This document shows, piece by piece, positions 32,801-43,625 of a stretch of 64,000 nt of DNA. The first letter of the stretch is position 1. The number at the start of each line of letters is the position of its first letter. The notes beneath the pieces were generated by a model. That model was not told the origin of the DNA and searched no databases. It saw only the letters and a program-made list of their open reading frames with translations. The position numbers and the translations under genes are program-made. The stretch covers positions 32,390,427-32,454,426 of the forward strand of contig OX442315.1 of NCBI GenBank assembly GCA_949358305.1. The letters run 5' to 3'. This stretch comes from Strigamia acuminata. Taxonomy: Eukaryota; Arthropoda; Chilopoda; Geophilomorpha; Linotaeniidae.

Positions 32801-35091
32801 AGTGACTGCATCGACGATTGGAAGAACAGTTCGCGACTTATTGGAAAATTGCTGACGAAAATTTGTAATAATCAAGACGTAGTAACTGCTCGCTCCATTC
32901 TCGTTGTCATTTCGTTTGCCATGTATTTTCTGCAATTGATGCCGAAAGAAAACGTCGAAGAATTAAACGAAACTGTTCTCCGCGACTGGATTTATTCGGT
33001 TTGTCAAATCATCAAATCATCGTCAATTAATTCACAACACATAGCCGAAAAACATAAACATTCCGTTTATCATCAAGTAAAAATTATTATTTTATTTTAT
33101 TTTTATCTTTTATTTAATCAATTTTATTTTTATTTAATAGTTGCCAATGGCTTGTGTGAGTTTGTTGAAGGAATTGCTAAATCTTTTGGACTCAACTTGC
33201 TGGATCGATACTTTATCACGTCTTTCAACGATATCATGTTTAAATTCAATTATGTCGCTCTGCATCCAGACCAGGAGCGCTTCTAATCTGGTTATGACGA
33301 TATTAGTTCTTTATTTGAACTTGGCATTCAAATCCGAGGTTTAAAAAAAATAATTGTAATGTTTTTTTTTTAATAAAATATATTTAATGTTGTTTATTAA
33401 TTGTTTAGACTGCGGATATTCTCCTTTCGAGCGATTTAATGCAGCAAATAAGTCTTCCATTGACGTACGCCAACACAGTGACAGAATTGAACGTGGAATT
33501 GCATTCGGTAGTTATTTAAATATTTATAAAAATATAAATAATTATTAAATTGCGATAAATTTTGCAGTCACAGAATATAGCTGCGTGGTCTGAAGTTTAC
33601 GAAGTCGCTGTGAAATTAGTCATGACGTTGCTGATGACAAAAAAATATTTTTTCCTCGAGGAAACGTTAAATTTCGTTGGAATTAATCTAGACAGGATGA
33701 TTCTGGTAATTTCCTCGGATTTTGTTTAAATTTTAATTTAGATAATAAATTTATTTACATTCAGGCTTTGATGAAAGTTCACATAAGCTTGAACGTTAAA
33801 GATTTAGACTCTGCGCACCTTACTTTAAGTTTTATTCATCAACTTTCGCCTTATAAAAATTCGTGGAAGCTTCAGCAAAGTGGTTCATTGAAGAGCCTTA
33901 TGGTATGACATCACTAGAATTAATTTTTTAATATATATTTTATTCATTTTATTTTATTTTCTTTAATTTTATTTTATTAGAGAAGCGTTTGCTCAGTTTG
34001 TCAATCTTCCATTGCGTATTTGATCCGGCCAAATTTCATCCAGCATTTAATCGAAGTAATATTTTGTTATTGAAGTAGAAATCTAAAATATTTACCGTAA
34101 ATATTAATTTTAGCATCAGCCAAAAACGGACAGCGGTCAAGTTCTATTAGAAGAAGAAAGACAACGAATTAGAAGACTTTCATCGACAGAAGACGTGGAA
34201 AAGTTGTCGCCACAGCTGCTTCTTATTCAGACAAAGTATTTTTTAAATCTCTAATATTTTAAACATAATGTTTCAATATTATGTTGTGTTAATTTCAGGT
34301 TATTTCAACTGGTTGGTTTGAGTTTATCCACATTGCGGTACTTCACTCTCGACATTTGCGAGATTTTACTCGACCATTCGGTTGACACATCACAATGGGA
34401 GCCTGTGCTAGATTGTGGATTTAGCACCCCTAATATTGATCAAAATTTACCCATGAATTTCGGTAGCATGATATCGTGCGTTAATGTCTGTCTACGAACT
34501 TTAACGAAAGTAAAAAAGACAATTTTTGTTATTTTCATGTAACTTATCACAACTTATTTTGTTTCAGAATGATCAATTACCATCACCTAGTCGATTAACG
34601 GCACAAACCGATACCAGTTTGCAAGTTGACAAGTAAATAATTGATTTTATTTAAATACTTGACGTGAATTGAATTTGAATTATATGTTTTTTTTAGAAAC
34701 CTGCTGCTGTATGTCCTTGAAAATGCACTTTTGACGCTCACCTCACAAGCGTTATTGTATCTTATGTTGCCTCAGCCAACTTCGAGAGATAAACAGTTAA
34801 TCAAACGCGAATTGGGTGCAGAATTGGTAAAAACAAAAATCAGTTGTTATTTAATGAATTAAGTAATTATTTTTATCGAATAATTGTTTGTTTTAGAATT
34901 CATTTTCATTAAGCATGAACCGATATCTCCGCCGTGGTGGTTCAGCGGCACAATCACCAGCCGTTGGGTCTTTAGTTAGTCCCATTAGCCAACGCGGATC
35001 ATCTATTTGGTCTCTCCCTGGTGCATCATCAACCGGAAGTCAATCCTTCATTCGATTAATTATTTCTTTAGTAGATAAAATATTTAAATAG
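26811..35091 (+). CDS. Nup188: Nucleoporin NUP188
   Basis: 38 coding exons read in phase from ATG 26811 to the stop ending at 35091 (1,729 residues; human about 1,749). Exon 1 is 26811-26827, the largest are 29288-29804 and 30910-31360, and the last is 34897-35091. Family anchors in order: NKELWVLISG, DDKHPYH, GFGRRQNLKHF, PVILAWMVVRY, AGFLPFM, FYHKWRY, CLGNDSEAIRDTYLCRL, QPGLLEMFLN, LRYFTLDICEILLDHSVD and, near the end, DKQLIKRELGAEL and YLRRG. NUP188 is an alpha-solenoid scaffold of the inner ring of the nuclear pore, partner of the NUP93 complex. Two introns need GC donors (after 27147 and 29804). Intron 12 holds a MITE and intron 21 a minisatellite, and both splice out cleanly. Confidence 0.95.
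28494..28780. mobile_element. 287-bp MITE in Nup188 intron 12
   Basis: The element is almost wholly palindromic, with arms of over 100 bp beginning cagttcgcgccnggtatct. TA flanks it at 28492-28493 and 28781-28782. The arms carry actgcgcat(t/c)cca(t/c)tctgcgcaga. It is a Tc1/mariner-type non-autonomous element. A one-arm relative lies at 5707-5800. Confidence 0.85.
31422..31650. repeat. 20-bp minisatellite in Nup188 intron 21
   Basis: About eleven nearly perfect units of atataaaaatgtacattttg, with diverged gtacattttt copies just after. On the minus strand the array reads as three overlapping open frames, which are not genes. Confidence 0.95.
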
Positions 35092-35229
35092 TAATTTGGA
35101 ACATAAATGTTTGATAACTTTTAAGTTGGTTTTAATGTTTATACGACCGGCAACTTGGAAGGAAATGATGATATGTTTGCTGATCATTGAAAATAAATTT
35201 AAATTTGATTTTTTTTCCTAAATATGTGA
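35092..35229. other. Nup188 3' flank
   Basis: AT-rich, with gaaaataaat near 35188 as a possible polyadenylation region. Homology to the 43-kb gene begins just after it. Confidence 0.4.
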
Positions 35230-35740
35230 CCCTTCACTTTTAACAGTTCGACGAATTTATTCTATTTCGAGGTCTTGAGATTAGCCGATTATGTAGTAGC
35301 GATATTTTCAACTTTTAATATTATCTATTTCCATACTACTTATGAATTGAGCGATATGTTGATGTGATATACCAACTGAACTGGTAAAAGCAATCGAGGG
35401 ATTTGTTCTCATCGTACAGCATGCTTTTGTCTTGAAGTTTGAACATGGTACGTGTATAAAATTAGCAAATATATATATTCAATTCAAGGATAAATTCTAC
35501 AAATATTTTTATTTTCAGAATTTAAAAGTAATTTACAAAAAATTTGTGATGTTGCAGAACCCCGATGCTAATGGCAGCAACATTTCGAGTTCATCGGGAT
35601 AAACATCCCACAGGTCAGAATAATCAAATTGTTCCTCAACACTTTCAGTGGTTAGACTCGCAAAAACAATACGTAAAAAAGTTAGTTATGATTATTACCA
35701 AAGTGACTCAAAAAGTTATGCAGACATTGGGCATCCATGA
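35230..35740 (+). pseudogene. Truncated copy of the FKBP/TPR-like gene (block A)
   Basis: The sequence follows 43350-43790, including ctatttccatac, gatataccaactgaactggt, the intron acceptor ttttattttcag and the coding segment TGQNNQI(V/S)PQHFQWLD. The reading frame is altered before that segment and homology breaks soon after. It resumes with 'gggcatcc(a/t)tgag', which matches 45130. The main gene body is missing. Confidence 0.75.
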
Positions 35741-36040
35741 GAATGTTTTAGGAATTAAAAAAATATACTTACAGGATACACTTCCAACACTAATACCGGT
35801 GTACTTATAGCTCGTACAGCAGACATAAGAACTTCTGAATGTCTGTTATCATCGATTTTCTGCTCAATAAAGTTCCAAACTGGTCCAAGTAGTTAGGCCT
35901 AACGTTAGGGTTAAGCCACGACTGGTTCCTTAAAACAATTATTATTATTTATTAATATTATTAAATTGTTTAAATGTTGAAAAATATTTTTATTATCATG
36001 ATTTGTGTATACATTTAAAAAATAATTTGTTTCCAGTTTT

Positions 36041-36727
36041 CTATCCGAATCTCAACGGCTGATTTTTAGGACGTTCTTTAGCGAAAATGTCGGGATAATG
36101 GCCGAATTTCTGCTCTTCTTTTAACGTTTTGAAAAAGTCGGGAGGAAGACCGAATTTTTGCTCTTCTTTTAACGTTTTGAAAATGTCGGGATAATGGCCG
36201 AATTTCTGCTCTTCTTTTAACGTTTTGAAAAAGTCGGGAGGAAGACCGAATTTTTGCTCTTCTTTTAACGTTTTGAAAATGTCGGGATAATGGCCGAATT
36301 TCTGCTCTTCTTTTAACGTTTTGAAAAAGTCGGGAGGAAGACCGAATTTTTGCTCTTCTTTTAACGTTTTGAAAATGTCGGGATAATGGCCGAATTTCTG
36401 CTCTTCTTTTAACGTTTTGAAAAAGTCGGGAGGAAGACCGAATTTTTGCTCTTCTTTTAACGTTTTGAAAATGTCGGGAGAATCACGGGCATGTATTTTA
36501 CTAGATGTTTCTATTTGAGCTAACAAATTGAGTGCTCTTGTGATCAATCCAGGTAAACGATCTTTTATTGCATCCGTAAATGCTTGTTGAACTTGCTCGT
36601 CTTGATCTCTGTACCAATCAAAGACGTCCATGATGTCATTTGTATGTCTCCGTGAGTTCACACAAGTCCATAACGGTAACAGAATCGAGATAAAAATTAG
36701 TGCAGATATAGTGTGATGACGAGCCAT
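36041..36727 (-). CDS. Secreted neuropeptide-like precursor with 16-residue repeats, ends PLRFG
   Basis: A single coding exon of 228 residues starts at ATG 36727, immediately after an acceptor (ttttcag). The signal peptide is MARHHTISALIFISILLPLW then TCVNS. A short acidic region (DVFDWYRDQDEQVQQAFTDA) and a helical LPGLITRALNLLAQ follow. Eight copies of FKTLKEEQKFG alternate in the linkers LPPDF and HYPDI. The precursor ends RPKNQPLRFG-stop; the final Gly after Arg-Phe is a classical C-terminal amidation signal. The paralogue at 46418-46738 has the same ends but no repeats and terminates PLRWG. The ending recalls short neuropeptide F peptides (RLRF/RLRW amides), though here the motif is P-L-R-F/W. 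Release would need monobasic cleavage because no KR/RR site precedes it. Receptor and function are unknown. Confidence 0.75.
   Translation of the reverse strand: MARHHTISALIFISILLPLWTCVNSRRHTNDIMDVFDWYRDQDEQVQQAFTDAIKDRLPGLITRALNLLAQIETSSKIHARDSPDIFKTLKEEQKFGLPPDFFKTLKEEQKFGHYPDIFKTLKEEQKFGLPPDFFKTLKEEQKFGHYPDIFKTLKEEQKFGLPPDFFKTLKEEQKFGHYPDIFKTLKEEQKFGLPPDFFKTLKEEQKFGHYPDIFAKERPKNQPLRFG
36083..36475 (-). repeat. 48/96-bp in-frame repeat in the PLRFG precursor
   Basis: Eight 48-bp units form four 96-bp dimers. The two unit types differ mainly at (D/F) (I/F)F and at the linker (HYP versus LPP). Dimers are nearly identical to each other, which points to recent amplification of the 96-bp unit. 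Confidence 0.92.
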
Positions 36728-36782
36728 CTGAAAATAAAAGAGTGAAAAGCAATTTATTAAAGTATTATAATTGTGGGCATTA

Positions 36783-38402
36783 CTAGTGGAAAGCATAAGT
36801 TTGGAAACATCAATAATTCCAAAATTTTTTTTTCTTTCACTTTTGTTGTGTGGAAATAAATGATTGACAAATATGACGAGTTACTACACATTGTTGCCCT
36901 TTTATTCAGCTTCAAAACAAAGTGTTTGAACTTAAAAAAAAATAAAAAATGACAGAGATATGATGATTTTTCTTCATCTGTTCCGAAGCAAAAATATAGA
37001 AATATGTGTTCCCTGTTGCAAAAGTTTAGAAACTTGACGATTACACATGATGTAGAAGCATTTACACAGTCATATCAGATAACTAATCACGTGATTGCAA
37101 CATAAAATCACTTAAGATCAAACATGGTGTTAAGTGCGGATGAAAAACAAATTTTAGTGAACATGCGAGCTAAGAAGAAAACTCATGACTGAAATTGCTA
37201 ACTTTTTGAAGATGTCCCCATCATGCATCAACAAATGCTTGTAAATGTGTATAAGAAGATGGTGTAAAGGTCAAATCAGCAACAAAACGTTCTGGAAGAC
37301 CCCTAAAATCTACAGAATGCAAGATTCAGATCCTCAGACCACTTGTCAGGAATCAACCAAAGCTCTCTGGCAATGAATAACACATTAAATGGCAACTTGA
37401 ACCAGGTATAACTGTCCCAAAAGACATTGTTCTATGGAAACTTAAAAGTATGGGCTACAGATCCAGAGTTCCAGGATGCAAATCATACATGAACAACAAA
37501 CAAATTCGTAAGTGGCATGCATGAGCCACGGAAATGTGGAATTCGGTTATTTTCTTCGATAATTCTAAGTTCTACTTGTCATTTGGGGATCAGGGAGTCC
37601 ATGTTTAACGATGAAAAGGCAAAGAAAATAATCCAAAATGTCTGAACACCGCTGTGAAGTATCCCCTCAGCTTAATGATCTGGGTTTGCATATCCTCCAA
37701 AGGCCCAGGAGAGTTACCATTCATAGAAGGAACAGTGAATGCTGGGAAATATCAACAGATTCTCACGGAAAGTCTATTGCCATCAAAGAGAGTTTTATTT
37801 GGGCCAACAAGTAACCTTCATGCAAGATGGAGCACCCTTCCATATGGCCAAGACCACAATAAAATGGTTTTAAACAAAAAAAATCACTTTTACCTTGGTC
37901 AGGTAACTCACCAGATATGAATCTGATGGAAAAATATTTAGCTGCTGATGAAGAAACGATTAAGAGCTCACAAACCTAGAAATTAAAGCTGCAATAACAC
38001 AAGTGTGGGAATCAATCACCACAGAGAATGACAAAAACTGACATCATCAATGGCGAGAAGGATTGCTGCAGTGATCAGGTGAAAGCGCCATCCTACCAAA
38101 TACTGAGGTAAAAGTCATTTATAATGGTGGTTTTAATTTTTTTACTTCAAGTTTCTAAACTTTTGCAACAGGGAACAAATATTTCCATACTTTTGCTTCG
38201 GAACAGATGAAAAAAAATCATCATTTCTCTCTCATTTTTTATTTTTTTTTAAGTTCAAACACTTAGTTTTGAAGCTGAATAAAAGGGCAACAATGTGTAG
38301 TAACTCGTCATATTTGTCAATCATTTATTTCCACACAACAAAGGTGAAAGAAAAAATATTTTTTGAAATTATTGATGTTTCCAAACTTATGCTTTCCACT
38401 AG
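36783..38402 (+). mobile_element. Tc1/mariner element with ~255-bp inverted repeats, transposase decayed
   Basis: Long inverted repeats (ctagtggaaagcataagttt inward to tgcaacaggga) cover about 36783-37040 and 38145-38402. TA is present at 36781-36782 and 38403-38404. Inside, 37130-38090 holds Tc1-type transposase remains: a helix-turn-helix-like start, then MIWVCISSKGPGELPFIEGT and GKYQQIL. Frameshifts and stops break it. It inserted beside the promoter of the PLRFG peptide gene, within ~60 bp of its first coding exon. Confidence 0.88.
37120..38090 (+). pseudogene. Broken Tc1-type transposase
   Basis: The longest open piece (37654-37920) carries MIWVCISSKGPGELPFIEGT. After frameshifts, remnants of the FQQDGAPFHMAKTT-like and PWSGNSPDMN-like blocks can be read around 37820-37930. 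The catalytic DDE set is not in one frame, so this copy cannot move itself. Confidence 0.7.
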
Positions 38403-38404
38403 TA

Positions 38405-40020
38405 TATCTGCTACAGTTTGCACCAGTATATTAATAATAAATTCAAAAGACTCTTGACTTTTGAATGCCATTTTTTGGAAGCTTTTCCGGTGAGCCAGAG
38501 TGACCTCAAGATTTTTATACGCGTATTTCTCAACCACCATTTTGACTAGAGTAGACTGTTTGAGAAAGCAATACCACAGATTATATAAGTATATAAGTAT
38601 TTACTGTGGCAATACTTCAACAACCATCGCACATGGGACGAAATCGCTGCAATTTCAGGATAAATGCTATAGCTCGTAATTGGAAATCTAGAAAGCAGAT
38701 GCTTGCGGAGGAAAGGTCTTTGTTTGGTGAAAGGATACAAAAAGCAGAGCAATATAGAGAAAATGACTTTACAATTGAGGTGTCTAACTCTCTATGTAGG
38801 TAGTTTTTACGATGCAAAGAAATCGTCTGGAAAGACGAAATGTAATTGAACAATGACAGAAATTATCAGAAGGTCGAGACGATCAGAGAATTAAAGTAAC
38901 ACCTTCAATGTAACACCATCAGGCCTCACCTTCAATGCTCTCATGGATTCGTGTGCGAGTGCGACGCAATGTTACATCGGACAGCAATCATCTATAAACC
39001 CTTCAGATTTCCCCTTTCATCCATTCTTTGTCACTGTCTCCAGACTCCAGCAAACCAATTGTCATACATTTGAGTCGTACATTTTAATAGGGCTTGTTCC
39101 ACAATACATCGGGTACTTGTAGAAATTTTGCACAGCTACTAACAAGTCAGTGTTCTTTAGTGCTTTCGCTAATATCACATTTGTAGCTGACCTCAACTAA
39201 CACCCTATACTTCAACCGAATTCATACTTCGTGTAAACTCGGTCCGGCTAATCCTTGGTTAATTTTTGTCCATCTACCTATTTCAACTCGAAACTATTAC
39301 TGATTTCAATGCTTTCACTGCCCTGATACTTTGTTTAAAACAGCATATACTGTAGGGCTCAATTGTGCAATTTATATCGTCACAATTCTTAGCCAAATAA
39401 ATTTGTTATTATGAAGTTGTGAAGAAGATGCAAGTTATTCGCTGTTAAACTTTATCATGGTATAATAATTTAATACAGTTACACTTCTTTTTTAATTAGG
39501 CGTAATATGCTCTTGTTTTTATTCCGAAACACAATCCTTTGAATTAATTGAAATAGATATGCTTGTTCAATATGATTTAAACGAATTATAAAAGATTTTT
39601 GACACTGATCGAAAGATTTTCCTCATTAATCGAAAGATTTTTCTCACTAATCGAAAGATTTTCAACACTAATTGAACGATTTACATGAAAGCAACCAAAA
39701 AAGAACAACTCGAAAATGTTTGATTCTAATTTACAACTAAAAATAAAATCAACTTACTTTTACAGATCTTGATTTGTGCTGTTAAACTTAAACGTGTGCC
39801 TGGTCCACCCTGTGTCGACACCAAGAAGCTAGGAGATACATATAAGAGTTTATTATTGTTAATGTAAAATGCTTGTATTATTTATTCTCAAATTACTAAA
39901 ATAAATAGTCCATTTTCTTTTCTTTTAAAATAGTGCTTCTATTCATATCATGAATTAAGTTATACCATATAAGTCTTAGAACAAGCAACACATAATTTTT
40001 TCACCTAGACGCCATTTTGT
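38405..40020. other. Gene-poor spacer
   Basis: No supported gene. The short frames around 38606-38853 overlap on both strands and have no recognisable domain. A diffuse tandem repeat lies at 39600-39680. Confidence 0.4.
39598..39685. repeat. ~24-bp tandem repeat
   Basis: Four diverged copies of 'cactaatcgaaagatttt'. Confidence 0.7.
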
Positions 40021-40024
40021 ATGT

Positions 40025-40910
40025 TTGCATTTATATGTAGCTATAACGCAACCCGAGACTGACTATAGAGTAAGAGTTATTTTTATTAATGAAACTATGG
40101 AATTATATTCGAACTTCCAGGATCTCATTGAACTTAATAAGATAATTTAATTGTTCGGAGACGATAAATAAAATTAGACAACTGATTTAAATTATTATAC
40201 GGTTTATTATTTACAACTGCAAATAACATAAGGAATAATGATTATCTCAAGCGACTACGAAGATGACATCACATTGACTGAAGAAGCCATCCACAAACAC
40301 GAGTTGCATCTTTGAGTTCATAGTGCGTTGCGCTGAAGTTTTTCGGGGTCGGCACGTGACCCAATAAAGTTTTTAATGCCACATATCTCCCATGTTTGGA
40401 CGCCAAATTATTTTCAAAGTATATTTTAATTGATGGTAAAAAAGTCACCGATATTTTTTAAATCCAACAAAAGTTTTTGAAAAAACAATAATTTGTTCAA
40501 AAGTTATAGCAAAATTTTAAAGTATCCACAAAATCTGTTGACAGTAGCTGCATTGTGAAAGGTTGTTGGGATTTGTTTGAAGAGTAATTTTGTTTTGTTG
40601 CTGGCCATTTCTACATTCAATTCGCCCATTGATGAATAATTGCATTCCACAGATTTCCAGAGATTGCAAAAAGATGCGACCTTAAAGTCAAAATAGTACA
40701 CAAGCAGATGCTCATTCATTAATCATTAGGGGAAAACAATCATTATTATTTATTATTATTAAATTGTTTAAATGTTTAAAAATATTTTTATTGTCATGAT
40801 TTGTGTTTACATTAGAACAATAATTTTTTTTTCCAGTTTTCTATATCCTTATCTCAACGGCCGATTTTCTTCTCTTTTTTTAACGTTTTAACGTTTTAAC
40901 GTGCAGTCAT
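40025..40910. repeat. Duplicated block B, deletion copy
   Basis: 40025-40440 matches 42773-43075 (taacgcaacccgagact, cggacttccagg-type segments, aagtttttcggggtcggcac). 40440-40720 matches 45205-45830 (aataatttgttcaaaa, cattcaattcgccca). 40730-40870 matches the 3' ends of both peptide genes (ttttctat...ctcaacggcc then cgattttc). Both the FKBP/TPR-like body and the peptide coding region are lost, so no gene remains. Confidence 0.75.
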
Positions 40911-41044
40911 TCGAAGAATGGAACGAAAGGGGGAAAAACTTCAACTGGACAGTTGCATTTTCTCCTCACAAGAGAACATCATACTGCTAATTTATTTGTA
41001 GACAATAGCCAGAATACAGAGAACAATCATGTTTCACCCTATTG

Positions 41045-41345
41045 GAACAACAATTTTCTTACGAAAATTTGAAGATTAATTTCTTGTGTTTACTTTCTTT
41101 GTGAGAATTAAACTAAGAAATTTGACCAGGTTTCATTTTAATATTTTTAATCAAAATATTAAAAGAAATGAAACAACAATTTTCTTTTGAAAATTTGAAG
41201 ATTAATTTCTTGTGTTTACTTTCTTTGTAAGAAATAAACTAAGAAATTTGACCAGGTTTCATTTTAATATTTTTAATCGAAATATTAAAAGAAATAAAAC
41301 AACAATTTTCTTTTGAAAATTTGAAGATTAATTTCTTATGTTTTA
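41045..41345. repeat. 126-bp tandem repeat, 2.4 copies
   Basis: The units begin caacaattttctt at about 41048, 41174 and 41300. They contain gaccaggtttcattttaata and a local inverted repeat (ttaatattttt / aaaatattaa). The array ends against the left end of the Tc1 element. Confidence 0.85.
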
Positions 41346-42622
41346 TATTGTTATAGCAAAAGTGTAAGTTTTAGGTGTTGCATAATTATAAATCCACATG
41401 TGGTTCTTAGGTTGTGGGCGATAGTTTTTTTTAACTGATCATAGAGGGTGCTTCTAGTTAATTGTAATGACATTTTTAAAATGTTTTCTAACTGTCACAT
41501 TTGTTACTTTCACTTTCATTTTTGCTGTGCATTCATTTTAACCATGCCTCGTGGATTTCCACTTTCTGATTGTGAAAAAGGACAAATATTAATCTTAAGT
41601 GAACAGAATACATCCAACAGGGAAATAGCAAAACTTTTGGGCAGAAGTCATGGTCTTATCAACAGTTATGTAAAATTGAGAGACAAATACGCCACCAAAA
41701 CTCACAGTGGTCGACCATCAAAGCTACAAGACCGCCAAAAACGAATAATTTTACTTGAAATTTCCAATTCAAACGTGACCCTAGGGGAGTTATCAAAGCG
41801 TCCAGACATTAATGTTTCAAAATAAACACTCTCCAGAGTTGTGAGCAACTGTCAACACTTAGTGTACAAGAAGAGAAAAACCACTCCATCTCTGAAACCA
41901 AGACACAAGGTGAAAAGAGTGGAATTTGCAAAGGATAAAGTGTGTTGGCAGAAGGAATGGCGTAAAGTAGTGTTCAGTGATGAAAAAAAGTTTAATTTGG
42001 ATGGCCCAGACGGATGGCAATATTACTGGCACGATTTACGCAAAGTCGACCAGATTTTTTCAAAACGTCAGCAAGGTGGAGAATCGGTTATGATTTGGGC
42101 AGCGTTCGAATGGAATGGTAAAAGTAATATTGCCTTTGTCAGTGGTCGAATAAATGCTGATGCATACCAACAGTTGCTTGACGAACAACTTATGCCATTT
42201 GGAGGGCAAATTGGTGGCCCATTTTGGGAATTTCAACAGGACAATGCGCCGATCCACAATGCCCAAACAACATTTCAGTGGTTTTTGGACAATGGAGTGC
42301 AAGTAATGGAGTGGCCAGCATGTTCCCCTGACTTGAATCCCATAGAAAACCTATGGGGAATACTTGCCAGATCAGTATATCAAGGAGGAAAGCAATATGA
42401 ATCAATTAAGGAGTTAAAACTTGCAATTATGGTGAAATGGGAAGAAATTTCAACTGAGACAATGCAAAATCTAGTCAATTCCATGCATAACAGAATGATT
42501 AATGTTATTGAAAAAAAGGTGGTTCAATAGGTTATTGAAAATAAAAAATTTAATAAAAACCAAATGTGGATTTATAATTATGCAACACCTAAAAATTACA
42601 TTTTTGCTATAACAATATAAAA
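41341..42622 (+). mobile_element. Tc1/mariner element with ~62-bp inverted repeats
   Basis: Inverted repeats at 41341-41402 and 42561-42622 differ at about three positions and share gcataattataaatccaca. One transposase frame lies inside. A further copy of the terminal motif (ggatttataattatgaaac) occurs at about 42737-42760, so a second partial element may adjoin. Exact target site is unclear because TA occurs at several points near the ends. Confidence 0.82.
41544..42530 (+). pseudogene. Tc1-type DD34E transposase interrupted by one stop codon
   Basis: The frame starts MPRGFPLSDCEKGQILIL with a paired helix-turn-helix (NREIAKLLGRSHGLINSYVK) and the GRPSKL hook. A TAA at 41823-41825 interrupts it, and the same frame continues to 42530. 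Catalytic residues are all present: Asp in VFSDEKKFNLDG, Asp in FQQDNAPIHNAQ and Glu in PDLNPIENLWG, with 34 residues between the last two. Apart from the stop the frame is intact, so inactivation looks recent. Confidence 0.88.
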
Positions 42623-42772
42623 AAAATTCCTTTTAACGAAAACTTCTTAAAATCTTGTAAAAACACATGTTATAATCAAACAGTATAAAGAATTTTATTG
42701 TTGGGAAGAATGTTTGGCTGTAACACAGAATTTGTGGGTGGATTTATAATTATGAAACGCACCTTATAACGC

Positions 42773-43075
42773 AACCCGAGACTAACTTTAGAATTGAGTA
42801 AGAATTAATTTTACTAATGAATCTATGGAATTATATTCGAACTTCCAGGATCTCATTTAAGTTAATTAAATAATTTAATTGTTCGGAGACAATAACAATT
42901 TATTAGACGGTTTATTATTTGCCACAGGATGTAACGCGGGTTTCATCTCCTGAGTGCATAGTGCGTTGCGGTGAAGTTTTTCGGGGTCGGCACGTGACGT
43001 AATACAGTTTATAATGCCACAAATCTCCGATGTTTGGATGCTAAATTATTTTCAAAGTACATTTTGATGGACGTG
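42773..43075. repeat. Duplicated block C, upstream segment
   Basis: Matches 40025-40440 with small deletions. In this copy it lies directly upstream of the intact FKBP/TPR-like gene, so it may include that gene's distal promoter. Confidence 0.7.
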
Positions 43076-43625
43076 TTTTGCCCTTCGTTCAGAACTAACC
43101 ACGAGCGATGTAAGATTCGTCAATTAATCTAAAACTAAATGTCGAAAAGGATCATTTTATCCGAGTCAAATATTGCCCAAAAAAATTGAAAATTATAAAA
43201 CATAAATTACTTAAATTGCGTAACGCAAAATTTGGGATTTTTGTCCATAGAATATTTTTCCTCCCTTTAAATTTTAAATCCCTCATATTTCGGCCGTAAA
43301 GTGAATGTCTTTTAAAATTCACTCGCGCCACCTGTTGGTAGATAAAATAAATCTTTATTTTGAGTCTATTATGTAGTGGTGACCTCTATTTTCAGCTTTC
43401 AGCATTATCTATTTCCATACAACATGTGAATAGAAGGAAGTGTCATTTTGATATACCAACTGAACTGGTAAAAGCAACCGACAGATTTGTTCTCATCATG
43501 ATCATACAGCATGGTTGTCTAGATTCTAGAAGTTTGAACATTGTACGTATTTAAAATTAGATATTTAACTCAAGGATAAATTCTTCCATTATTTTTATTT
43601 TCAGAATCTAACATAATTGACAAAA

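Noticed and set aside
36083-36475. Regular repeat considered as a CRISPR array
   Set aside because: Units are contiguous and in frame with no unique spacers, and the DNA is animal.
38606-38853. Small overlapping frames on both strands
   Set aside because: No conserved motif, no splice context, AT-rich spacer.
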